Assembly (NCBI GenBank): GCA_035771165.1
Contig: JAWNZC010000314.1
Location: 1,847,501 to 1,911,500 of the forward strand
DNA: 64,000 bases
Source: Paragorgia papillata
Lineage: Eukaryota > Cnidaria > Anthozoa > Scleralcyonacea > Coralliidae
Direction: 5' to 3'
The notes beneath the pieces are model-generated. The model was not told the DNA's origin. It saw only the letters and a list, made by a program, of their open reading frames with translations, and ran no database searches. Every line of letters starts with the position of its first letter. Positions within the stretch are counted from its first letter, which is position 1. A program made the position numbers and the translations under genes. Shown in pieces: positions 54,768 through 64,000 of this stretch.

Positions 54768-57700
54768 CTTGGCCGCTTCTTGCATATTTAGTTGACATAG
54801 TTCGTACAATGGAATACTTTGGATTAGCAAACATAACTTCGGCTGTAAAAGTAACGAAATAGGAATTTTCAGCCGAGAAAATCGAAATTTAAAATATCAA
54901 ACATTCATTTTAGAAAATTAGAAATTTAGAAGATGTAACATTTCTTTCTTTGTAAAGATGTAAAGTTTCTTTTTTTTAATAAGTTACAAGAATATTTGGT
55001 ATATATACATACACGCATATTTGAGAAATAGAAAACATTTTCCGTAAACACGAAATTGCAGTGGGAACTTGGAAAACGAGCCCGTTACGTAAGGCGAGTG
55101 TTTCCATACTATTTCGAGTTCTTCCAAACACGTAAAAATGTTTTGTATCTCCTTTATAAAATAACGTACCCGTCAAAAACGATTAAACGTTAAAATTAAT
55201 CAAACAAAAAGCGTAAATTTTCCTTACTGTCCATGGATGGTGTAGTGGATGGCGTAAAGGAAGCGAAGCCCAAGAAATACAAGATTGATATTGTAATAAA
55301 AAGTGTCATATAATAAACTACTTTATAATAACCTCGACCGTTCGGTCTTTACTGCATGTAAAATATCAAACCTCGGTCTTGAACGTATGAACCTCGCTAT
55401 CGCTCGGTCAATACAGCAAGACCTCGTTTTGATATTTTGTCGTAAAGACCCCACTCTCGGTTATTATAAGTAGTTAGCAATAATCATTAATAATTCATGA
55501 AGAAGACAAGAAAGAAATTAATGTTTAATATGTCTGTGTATATATGATACAAAATCCTGTTGATTCACACATTAAAGTGCACATGAAACGAAAATTAAGT
55601 TTGTCTTATTTGAAAGAACACTTAAAATGAGAGAGTAACATCTTTTGCAGTTTTTCGTTTCCTTGCTTCGTTGTTGAGATATTTCAGTTTGTTTGAAATG
55701 TAAATTAAACAACTTGACGTCACATGTGCATAATGAGTTATCAGAGAAGGTTATATATCTTTGCTATTATCAAACATAATCACTTGAAAATTCTACATGT
55801 TTGGCGTTGTGAGAGAAACACACGCACATACTTCCTTCGAATTAACTTTGGTTTGATAATAGCAAAGATATATAACCTTCTCTGATAACTCATTATGCAT
55901 ATGTGACGTCAAGTTGTTTAATTTACATTTCAAACAAACTGAAATATCTCAACAACGAAGCAAGGAAACGAAAAACTGCAAAAGATGTTACTCTATCATT
56001 TTAAGTGTTCTTTCAAATAAGACAACCTTAATTTACATTTCATGTGCACTTTAAACTTTTCGTTCTATTTTCTCACCAAAAATCATTCCGGGCGGCTACT
56101 TTCAAAATTAGTGGCCTCTAAGGGCAGCTACTTTCGGAGGGGCGGTTACTTTCGCAGGGCGGTTACTTTCGGGTTGCTATTTTTAGCATTGGCCAAGTTT
56201 TAACCACTACATTTCGCACAAAACCACTACATTTGGCACAACGTTACGTTTCAAAGTGTTTAGTTTTATTTTGATTAAATGACAATAACAGTAGCTACAT
56301 TTGATCTAGTACCAATAATTTACTCTATAAAGGCTGGAACACTGAAAGTACTTAAGTTATATTGAGTTACAACTTACAAAAATAGACATCGAAAGCGGCT
56401 ACTTTCGAGGGGGCGGTTACTTTAAGAAGGACGGCTACTTTCAGGTTTTCATAGTAATTGTTAAAAAAGGCGGCTACTTTTGGAGGGGCGGTTACTCTCG
56501 GGGGGCGGTTACTGTCGAGATTCTACGGTACTTTATGATAATCGGCGAATACGAATGTTTACATGCATTCCTATCACAAGCACTTTACAATATCCGCGTC
56601 CGTGTTATATTGGACATACAACCTCTCGCCTTCAAGTAATAGATCAAACACAAGTTTGAGTGTTTCATCAGGGGTTCCAAACACGAGAAAACAAATGAAA
56701 ACCGAAGGCGTAGCCCCGAGGTTTTTATTGTTTTCGAGTGTTTGGAGTTCTCAAACGAGTATTCGCATCGCGATCTGCGGTGTTTTCTTTATTAGTTTCA
56801 ATATGCAGATTAAGAATGTGATCCAGTTCACTATTCAAAACTCATGCATATGATGTCAGGTATACGTTCATAGATTGGCTACAAATTCGTATATCCGATA
56901 CAACGCGGCCACTCGTGTTGTAAATAGTACATATACGTGCATGAACGTGGACATAGATACTTCAGTTAAAGCATACTCACCTTAACATGAGCGAGCGTTT
57001 CAACATCATCTTTTGAAAATGGTGCAAATCTTTGCATTATCATGTCCACTCCATCATCGTCTTCAATTTCGAGATCCTCAGCTTGTTCACACAAAATGTC
57101 GAACCTGAATTACAAGTAGCTTAACATTAACTAAATCGCTTTTATATTTGTGGTTGCATGTTTAACATTGGTATTCATTGTTGTGTTTTGAACTATAGTA
57201 TGCGTATTTTGAACAATAGTATGCAATTAGCCAAGCCATAAGTATATTACTATTTTTTATTATTTAGTGTCACTCTCTGTAAATGAACGAACGAATCGAA
57301 CCAAATGAATGAATAAATGAATGAATATTTATGAATAAACGAACGAAGCGAATGAATAAATAAATGAATATTAATGAATGAATTAATATTAATGAATGAC
57401 GAACGAACCGAATGAACGAAATGAATGAATGAACGAACGAACCGAATAAATGAATGAACTCATTTCATTTAATCATTTATATATAGAAGAAAAAGTGGAG
57501 GGTAACATCTTTACCATATGGTATTATCCATGATGGCCCTCGTTAATTACAAACTCAAACAATTATTATACAATATATATAGATATACTATACATAAGTA
57601 ACATACTATGAAACTCATTTAATTAACTATTTACATACGTTATACAATTACATCGACCAATGTGTTTGCAATTAATGCAGGAGAGATCTTCTAGATGGTC

Positions 57701-60700
57701 AACCTCTTCATTCATTTTAAGAAGAAAGGATTTTTAAGTTGAATTTGAAGGCACTTTCAATTTCTTTAAGACATGTTGGAAGTGAATTAAAAGGAGAAGA
57801 ACCGCTATACGCTATTTTAGATTTAGATTTTTCAGTTTTTACTCTTGTCACCTGCATGGATATCAGTTTTTGAAGACCTTGCCAAAAACATTTGTTACAT
57901 TATTTCTCATTTGGAATAGATGACATACTTCTGCAGGTGCCAAGTTCTTTAGTGCTCGAAATACCACAAGACCACAATCATCATTCGAAATCGTCATGTA
58001 TGAAGATTGAAGAGACTAGTCTGTTTCGAAATATCAAATAGCCTAAGTACTATCATTCGACCTTCAGCTCCCAACTTGACATGTAGCTCAGTTGGTAGAG
58101 CATCGAACTAGTAAACCGAAGGTCGCGTGTTCGAATCCCAGCCGGGCCAAGTAGAGTTTTCTCTATTTGTCCGGTATGGTTCGTCACTCGGATCCACCCG
58201 AGTTCATGCACTGCCCCACAAAATCATTCGAAATCGTCGAGTATTTTTTTCATCTTAATTATGTCAGAAAAGATTTACTGAAGGTGTATCACAGGATACC
58301 CCTAGTATTATCCTTGCTGCTCTCTTGAAGTTTTAATTAATAGGTCATTCAAACGAACCGAATGAATCAACCGAATGATGAACGAATGAATTAATAAATG
58401 AATTAATATCACGGCCACCTCGGTTTTCATTGTTTCCACACGCACATTTAAAGTGCCTATCACGTTTGGGGATTTTACATATTCGTAATATTTGGGTCTT
58501 CCTGAGCAAAATCATAATATATCTTGTCAGCCGAAAATTTCATCTTCTTGAATTTTTTTGCTGTCAAATTTACCGGATGTGATGTCACAAGAGGCATTTT
58601 TGTGGCAAGTAACAAAAGAAAACTGGTTTGGAATGCCTCTTGTGACATCACATCCGGTAACTTTGACAGCGAAAAACCCCATGAAGATGAAATTTTCGGC
58701 TGACAAGATATATTATGATTTTGCTCAGGAAGACCCAAATATTACGAATATGTAAACGTAAGATAGGCACTTTAATATCGAAATAACCCGATGCATAAAG
58801 ATGAGGTACGATTAGTAACTAATCATACCTAATGTTTATGCACAAGTACGATTCCCGTGAATTTGCAATAGGCAATATCATTGCCCAATGCAACGGGACC
58901 TTGCCTAAAACATTTCGAGTACAGTACACTGGTAGCGCCCCCAATGGAGAAGTAGAGACAAGTGTTTGCCTATCTCGAAGTAGGTTCGCTGCAGAACCCG
59001 CTTGTAGCGGCAGCGCCCTAAACGAAAGGCAAACTTTCATTGTGTAACTGGTTTGTTTTCTCAAGAATTTATTACAGTTTGCCTAGAACATAAAATGTGG
59101 GACTAATACTAAATCAATGCGCATGTCTATACACGTTGTTGTTTTTATAGACAACCATATGAGACACGATTTAGGGGCATTTACTATTTTTAGAGTATAT
59201 TGTCTATTGTATTCCATTTTATTGTTTGTATTGTTTTCTGTTGTGTTGCCTCGTTCTTTGAAAACCACTGCAGGTATTGTCTACCCCTAAATCATGACCG
59301 GTTTATAGACAACTATCTAATATTAGTTTATGTGCGTGAATTTGCATTAGATCAATGGTAACCATTGAACCAATCATATACATGTATTGTTATTTAAAAA
59401 CGCTTGTAATATATTTACAGATATAGATATATAAATGGCGATTGCATTTCAAGTAAAGAAGTTATCGTAAAAAATTGTCAGCCTTTACACACACGATACA
59501 TGGCCACGTTTGGATGTCGGTTTTACGCCAGATACATTCCCTCGGGCTTAGTCCGGGACTTTTGCTCTCGTTCTTCCTCGGTAACCGTAATATTACAAAG
59601 TGATAGCATAACATATTGGTTGATTAGTGATTTATAAATGTCCCTCAAGCCTCGGGAGGTTTAGTAGAAGTCCTTCGGGCTTCGCCCTCGGAACTTTTAC
59701 TAAACCTCCCTCGGCTTTCGGGTACATATTTAATCACTAAGCAACCTATATGTTATGCTATTACTTATAATAATTAAGATCTCGGACTCAGTGGCGGCGG
59801 AGCAAATTTCGAAACCGTAGACGGTCGAGCACCTCATTGATGGTCGAGCACATCATTAGTCTCGTTCCCAGATCGTGCAAGCGGAAACCAGCGCGCATGG
59901 GGGCCACACGGAACGCTGGCACAGGCAATCCTCGTGTCACAGTGTCACTTTCTAATGTTACTATTTTAAAAAGATGGCGGATAGTATCAACGAAATGAAG
60001 TCAATTAAGTCGACTGGTTTAGTTATCATCCTTTTTATAAAACTGTCGCAGTAAGTATCTTTTATAATTTTACTGTCGAAAATCTTGAAAATATACCACA
60101 CTAATTTTGAGTAAACTTTAGCGTACATGCAGGACACCATGTAGAAACACGTGGAAGATGTCAAAATATTCGCTTAGGTTTTTATACAAGCTTTAATTTC
60201 ACACTGAGTTTCAGTTTCTTGCTTAGGCTGTATCTAGAAACCTTTCAATTTTGATAGGCTGTGTAGCTTTTTATATAGGACAATGACTAGCACGAGACTA
60301 ATGATGTTCTGGGAACGAGACTAATGATGTGCGTCTAGACCATCAATGAGGTGCTCGACCGTCTACGGTTTCGAAATTTGCGGCGGCGGAAGATGGTTTA
60401 TATTGGAGGGGCTAGTTCGTCAATAGAACGATAAAGAGTGTATTTTGTCACATACCCCCAGCAAATTTTAGGCCTTTTTAGCCACATCTTATACAGGAGA
60501 TATTGGGGGGCTTAATTAGCCTACTACCCTTGTGCCGACTTTGATATTGTCATATATACGCAGCGAGCTAGGCACAATAGCAACTTACCAACCAGAAGGC
60601 CTGACATTTTCATCGCGATAATCTTGTTGAATTTTATTGGTTGCTCGTCGCATTGTCAACACATCGTGTTCGATCAGATGAGTTGCCTTCAAAGCTTTTA

Positions 60701-62409
60701 ACTTTCCACGAAAGGAACTTTTTTCTAGTCTAAAAATGAAAAATTACATAATATGCGTTAGAAGTCTATTTCTATTAATTTTTGTCAGGATTTAAAATTT
60801 TGGAGTATGTCAAAAGAGTGTTAAATTCATTATGTTGAATTTATCGTCATAATTTAAGTAAGTTGTTAAATGTTTAAAACACTCGCAGCACGTTTTTTTA
60901 TCAAGTCTAAAAATTCTCGCGCGCAAACGTTTCTTGGTTGTTTTGCATGTTTTTTTATTCATCCAATTGCAAATGACGATGACAATTTTATACTAAAATT
61001 CTATGTTCATTATTATTTTATATATATTTATCATAAAATTATATTACTAATGGTAGTATTCTCTCTGACGTCAGTAGGTTTTATTAACAAATGAAAGATA
61101 AAGCTCCCTGCATATGTACTCTTAAGCCTGGTTCTCACTTATCGTAAGAATCGGGGATTTTCCTGTCCCCAATCGTCTGGGATTGTTACGACAAGTGTGA
61201 ACATGGTTGAAGTAACGCCCCAGACAGTCGCCGATCTGATCGGAAGCATCGCAAGAATCGGAATAATTTCTATTTGGAAAATGCATCCCAGACGGTCGCC
61301 GACAATCGGGGATTCTTACGACTAGTTACGACATGTGTGAACACTGAAGAACACTGAAACCACTCGTCTGCATGGGAGGATCGGGGACAGGAAAAATCCC
61401 GGATTCTTACGACAAGTCACGACAAGTGTGAACGTGACTGTCGTAAGAATCGCCGACAATCGGGGATAGAACTGTCCCCGATTTTTACGACAAGTTAGAA
61501 CTAGGGTTAAATTTATAAAGGTACGTTTCACGTCATTTGAACCCGAAAGAAGTTAGTTGCATAGTATAAGCACGAGGCGATGCTCGAGTGCCTTCACACT
61601 TCTTCCGTGTTCAATTGTTCAATGACGTCAAACGTACCTTTATAAGGGTGCATCTGCACAGGAGCAATATGTTTTATTTGTTTTATAAAATAAGAAGGGA
61701 AAAAAAAACAAGCTAAAAGTTGGCCAGTTTTGAAAGCTGGCTGGCTTTTCCCCGCTAGGTTACGCCACTCTATGCTATTTTACGTCACTCATGATTTCCA
61801 TATTCCTATAAATGCACGAGGCCTGGCTAATCAGAGCGTGCAGAGGACACTTTATGTTATAATCAGGTATAAAACCACCGACATATTGGTACTCCTTTCC
61901 TTCAATTGTCTGCCATGAATTATATTAATGAGTTTTTTAAGTGTATTGTATTTGGTTCATAGTTTCAGGATCTTCCGGATTGTCTTTACGAACATTTAAA
62001 ACATTTTCTGACGTTTCGACAGCCTGTACAGCTGGCATCTTCAGAGCCAATTAAGTTATTGGTTTTGAAAAACTAATTAAAAAAACCCCCAATAACTTCT
62101 CTGGAGATGGCAGCCCTGTATACGGCTACCATTTTAAATGTTTTCAGAAACAATCCGGATTCAAACCATTCACTGTATTGTATTTCTTACTTTTCAATTC
62201 TGTTCATATCCTCAGAAAGTCTTTTCGAGCATCTTTTCTGAGCCTCGTTAAAATCGTCCCTAAGTTGTTCTAGAGTTAGTCCTCGCTTGCGTTGCTTGTC
62301 TGATTTTCTAAACAGATCAAACAATTAACCCAAAATCACAACCATTAATTTCGCATTAAATATTCTTGGATAATGCCAACAGCAACTTCAGTTACCTCGC
62401 AGATGACAT
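54768..62409 (-). CDS. Unrecognised charged, helix-rich protein, at least five exons
   Basis: Exons on the minus strand: 62409-62396, 62307-62191, 60729-60589, 57104-56981, 54842-54768. All have GT/AG ends, and phases 2,2,2,0,0 join into 157 codons. The start MSSARKSDKQRKRG is the first ATG. Residues ~14-60 are charged and coiled-coil-like (LTLEQLRDDFNEAQKRCSKR, LEKSSFRGKLKALKATH). An acidic stretch (EQAEDLEIEDDDGVDMIM) follows, then a hydrophobic helix region (PKLCLLIQSIPLYELCQLNM). I know no family that fits. The last exon here ends on a donor (GCCAAG|GTAAGC), so the 3' end is open (see 53848-53889). Introns hold many MITEs, SINEs and a LINE remnant. Confidence 0.65.
54843..55244. other. 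Intron, AT-rich, foldback remnant
   Basis: AAATAGAAAACATTTTCCGT...GTTTCCATACTATTTCGAGT near 55022-55140 looks like a diverged foldback of the AAATAGAAAATGG type. No exon seen. Confidence 0.35.
55245..55477. mobile_element. Foldback family C, copy 2
   Basis: AATACAAGATTGATATTG, then AACCTCGACCGTTCGGTCTT, tip AACCTCGCTATCGCTCGGTC, and AAGACCCCACTCTCGGTTAT. Confidence 0.78.
55575..56050. mobile_element. TTAA-flanked palindromic MITE, family D relative
   Basis: Ends AGTGCACATGAAACGAAAAT / ATTTCATGTGCACT, TTAA at 55571-55574 and 56051-56054. Arms share AATTAAGTTTGTCTTATTTG with family D, and TGACGTCA twice (55713, 55905). Confidence 0.88.
56085..56535. repeat. GGGCGGYTACTTTCG subterminal repeat clusters
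   Basis: About ten copies of GGCGG(C/T)TACTTTCG in two clusters (56090-56175, 56395-56525) around unrelated sequence. The right cluster ends GAGATTCTACGGTAC. Clustered short repeats near ends are typical transposase-binding sites of larger DNA transposons. Confidence 0.65.
56640..56775. mobile_element. Foldback with ACCGAAGGCGTAGCCCCGAGG tip
   Basis: AAACACGAGAAAACAA and TTGTTTTCGAGTGTTTGG pair around ACCGAAGGCGTAGCCCCGAG (56701-56720). Confidence 0.65.
57277..57470. repeat. (GAAT)n/(GAAC)n degenerate array
   Basis: GAATGAAT and CGAACGAA words. A further piece at 58345-58410 suggests the LINE remnant and tRNA-like sequence between them were inserted into the array. Confidence 0.85.
57690..58000 (-). 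pseudogene. LINE ORF2 C-terminal remnant, frameshifted
   Basis: The minus strand reads RALKNLAPAEVCHLFQMRNN in one frame and, after a shift, KSKSKIAYSGSSPFNSLPTC then LKEIESAFKFNLKI. These are typical end-of-RT motifs (LAP..., FNSLP..., FK..LK). Too decayed to move. Confidence 0.6.
58080..58150 (+). repeat. tRNA-Thr(AGT)-like sequence, probably a SINE head
   Basis: A-box TGTAGCTCAGTTGGTAGAGC, anticodon loop CTAGTAA (AGT), B-box GTTCGAATCCC. The acceptor ends (TTGACAT / CGGGCCA) do not pair, and the anticodon and T stems have mismatches. I call it a tRNA-derived repeat, not a working tRNA. Its 3' flank GGTATGGTTCGTCACTC also occurs near 1283. Confidence 0.6.
58452..58771. mobile_element. TTAA-flanked palindromic MITE, 320 bp
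   Basis: Ends AGTGCCTATCACGTTTGGGG / AGATAGGCACT, TTAA at 58448-58451 and 58772-58775. Long arms contain GATGAAATTTTCGGCTGACA and GGATGTGATGTCACAAGAGG. 58776-59600 shows no gene. Confidence 0.85.
59601..59756. mobile_element. Foldback with CCTTCGGGCTTCGCCCTCGG tip
   Basis: AGCATAACATATTGGTTGAT.TAGTGATT and its complement enclose GCCTCGGGAGGTTTAGTA and the tip TCCTTCGGGCTTCGCCCTCG (59671-59690). 59560-59600 carries a further CTCGGG fragment. Confidence 0.78.
59793..60388. mobile_element. ~590-bp inverted-repeat element, two-layer arms
   Basis: Outer arms GCAAATTTCGAAACCGTAGA / TCTACGGTTTCGAAATTTGC; inner arms ATGTGCTCGACC..ATCATTAGTCTCGTTCCCAGA and the complement. The inner part (TCTCGTTCCCAGA) recalls the element at 9249-9590. 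It may be a nested pair. Confidence 0.75.
61083..61690. mobile_element. Foldback MITE family A, copy 3, split by another MITE
   Basis: AACAAATGAAAGATAAAGCT at the left and GCAATATGTTTTATTTGTTT at the right; TGACGTCA and GAAAGAAGT arms; tip GCACGAGGCGATGCTCGAGT. Interrupted at 61126-61506. Confidence 0.78.
61126..61506. mobile_element. 381-bp TTAA-flanked MITE nested in family A copy 3
   Basis: Ends GCCTGGTTCTCACTTATCGT / ACGACAAGTTAGAACTAGGG, TTAA on both sides (61122-61125, 61507-61510). Interior of repeated GTAAGAATCGGGGAT and ACGACAAGTGTGAAC words. The right end CCCTAG next to TTAA resembles piggyBac. Confidence 0.8.
61975..62161. mobile_element. Palindromic element, AATCCGGATTG-type ends
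   Basis: CCGGATTGTCTTTACGAACA..TTTAAAACATTTT and inverted AAATGTTTTCAGAAACAATCCGG enclose GAGCCAATTAAGTTATTGG / CCAATAACTTCTCTGGAG. Confidence 0.7.
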
Positions 62410-62457
62410 GGTGCCCGGTTTCGTCCTTTTGTCACCTGGAAAGTTTTCAGTTCAAAG

Positions 62458-62601
62458 TAGATGATAATTTGTATACTTGAATATGTTAGACGTTTGTCAA
62501 GCTCAAATACTATGCAGAAAATGTTCCTGAGTGTCAGACAGGGATTGAATTTGCAACCTTCAACCTTTGCAACAGGCATTGAATTACTGAGGCTTGGGTG
62601 G
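62458..62601 (-). repeat. tRNA-derived SINE, copy 3
   Basis: The minus strand reads AAGCCTCAGTAATTCAATGC, then GCAAATTCAATCCCTGTCTG, ACTCAGGAACATTTTCTGCA, TTTGAGCTTGACAAACGTCT: degenerate A- and B-boxes and the family tail. It overlaps the upstream side of the unrecognised gene. Confidence 0.65.
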
Positions 62602-62929
62602 GAAGCTAATAATAAGTATATATGCTTCGGTTGCTAATTCCTATAAACAGTAGCGTCTGCATGAATTGACCGTACCGAAAAGGATGCCGACTTGTACATT
62701 TAACCACAATAATTTGCGTGCTGTAAATATTGTTTCTTCTAGAATTATTGGGAGATTAGATATGGTTTTAAAACGATCAACTTTTGTATGAATGAAGTTC
62801 TTGCTTACTTAATCCATCTTAGGATGATAAACAATGTTTAGTTGTTATTCGTTTGTTAGTTGCTAAATGTACCGCCGCTATCATTTTCGGTACCGTCAAT
62901 TAAAGTGACGTTAAAATAGTAATATTTGT

Positions 62930-63300
62930 ATATGTTGCACATTTACGAGCTTTGTGTAATGTGACACTGAGACGTTCATCAGGCTTAAATATACTCAGAA
63001 GACATTGAGTCCAAGACATGGATTGAACCTACAATATTCAAATAACCGTTAGACGCTTTATAGACCCTTTTAATAAGTGCAGAGTACGTCATTTTTGGCA
63101 CTTGACGTCATTTTCAGCCTTTTGAATTCTATTAAAAATATACAAAAGCTAAGACAATAAACGAAATTGAAAATAATTCAAAAGAAAAATTGAAAAGAAA
63201 TTGACGTCAAAGGGTGAAAATTACGTATTATATACTTATTAAAAGGGCCCATAGCAATTGAGCTATCGAGGCTCGGATGGAGAAAGCTAAGGTTGCAAAT
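62930..63300 (-). repeat. tRNA-derived SINE, copy 4, split by a MITE
   Basis: The minus strand reads CCATCCGAGCCTCGATAGCT.CAATTGC, then the MITE, then AAAGCGTCTAACGGTTATTT, GTAGGTTCAATCCATG and the tail TTAAGCCTGATGAACGTCTC. The head CATCCGAGCCTC is also at 3880-3892. Confidence 0.7.
63059..63253. mobile_element. MITE with TATAGACCCTTTTAATAA ends, short copy
   Basis: 195-bp sister of 11362-11951 without the nested palindrome; TTGACGTCA in both arms. Inserted in SINE copy 4. Confidence 0.85.
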
Positions 63301-63374
63301 TCGTAGTCATGCATTTTCACTTCGTAAGCGGTAGGATTTACATATATGCGGAGATGTAGTTAAAGTGACGTTAA

Positions 63375-63982
63375 GGTGGCTCCATACAGTTTCTTGAAAA
63401 ATGGAAAATTGAGAGTCCAAAACACGTGATTAAACAATTCGAGAAAAGAATAAAACTAAATGTTATGCATAGTTAAACAGTCTGACAATCAAAAACTGTT
63501 ACCAAATAAATAGTAACAGTTGTTGACGTTTCAAAATGGCTGCCAATTACCCTTCAAACTAATTTAATTCGAAAAAAGCTTTGGTGACCCCCAATTTTTT
63601 TTTCATTAAAACTTTTCTTGAAGTATGAGTGATCAATTGGCCGATTTTAATTTTTAAAAAATTTCGTTCTACAGAATTTTTTTAGATCGGCCTATTGATT
63701 ACTCATACTTCAAGAAACTTTTCTTTTTTTCAAGAAAAAAATTGGAGGTCAACAAAGTTTTTTTCGAATTAAATTAGTTTGAAGGGTAATTGGCAGCCAT
63801 TTTGAAAAGTCATTGTTGCCATAGCAACAACTGTTGCTATTTATTTGGTAACAGTTTTTGATTGTCAGACTGTTTAACTATGCATAACATTTAGTTTTAT
63901 TCTTTTTCCGAATTGTTTAATCACGTATTTTGGACTCTCAAACTTGTATTTTCCATTTTTCAAGAAACTGTGTGGAGCCACC
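63375..63982. mobile_element. 608-bp TTAA-flanked near-perfect palindrome
   Basis: Ends GGTGGCTCCATACAGTTTCT / GAAACTGTGTGGAGCCACC, TTAA at 63371-63374 and 63983-63986. The arms are ~270 bp each (TTAACTATGCATAACATTTA, TTTGGTAACAGTTTTTGATT) and only a few bases differ. No ORF. Confidence 0.92.
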
Positions 63983-64000
63983 TTAAGTCGCATACTGGAC

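Noticed and set aside
58083..58150. Functional tRNA-Thr gene
   Set aside because: The boxes are good but the acceptor stem does not pair and the T stem is mismatched; the flank is repeated elsewhere.

Overview
The window is nuclear DNA from an animal, most likely a non-bilaterian or other marine invertebrate. The genes have many introns, with GT...AG junctions whose phases I could check by adding exon lengths. The genes are animal-type: prolyl endopeptidase, a WW+BAG co-chaperone, the ciliary protein SPEF1 and the mitochondrial carrier SLC25A51. The DNA between exons is crowded with MITEs, foldback palindromes, tRNA-derived SINEs, LINE fragments, a Penelope-like element and microsatellites. 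A sponge or cnidarian would fit, but I cannot name the species.

Layout. 1-18902 (+): the 3' part of PREP (14 exons, catalytic half), with introns full of nested inverted-repeat elements. 19.2-21.7 kb: degenerate tandem repeats. 21809-26090 (-): a two-exon gene for a small, basic, secreted protein I do not recognise. Its 3.6-kb intron holds the tail of a Penelope-like element with an inverted terminal arm and, just outside that arm, a sequence that folds as a type I hammerhead ribozyme. 27733-34472 (-): a BAG3-like co-chaperone (N-terminal WW, Q/P-rich middle, C-terminal BAG). 36894-42360 (-): SPEF1/CLAMP in eight exons. 42747-43646 (+): intronless SLC25A51 (mitochondrial NAD+ carrier), divergent from SPEF1 across a 386-bp promoter that holds an RFX X-box-like site. 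44-54 kb: transposon-rich, with a LINE 3' end, a ~200-bp satellite split by a 1.13-kb foldback element, and a decayed Tc1/mariner-type transposon with ~280-bp TIRs. 54768-62409 (-): five phase-compatible exons of an unrecognised charged, coiled-coil-like protein. The window ends in a 608-bp TTAA-flanked palindrome.

The host genes are not an operon. The only clear shared regulation is the SPEF1/SLC25A51 bidirectional promoter. The most notable material is in the repeats: a probable hammerhead ribozyme beside a Penelope-like element, several MITE groups with intact target-site duplications (TTAA, 8 bp, 9-10 bp), many foldbacks whose stems differ but whose tips share a CTCGG-CTTCGC-CTCGG-like motif, and a large excess of TGACGTCA octamers inside these elements. 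All calls come from reading the sequence by eye; no alignment, folding or expression data were available.
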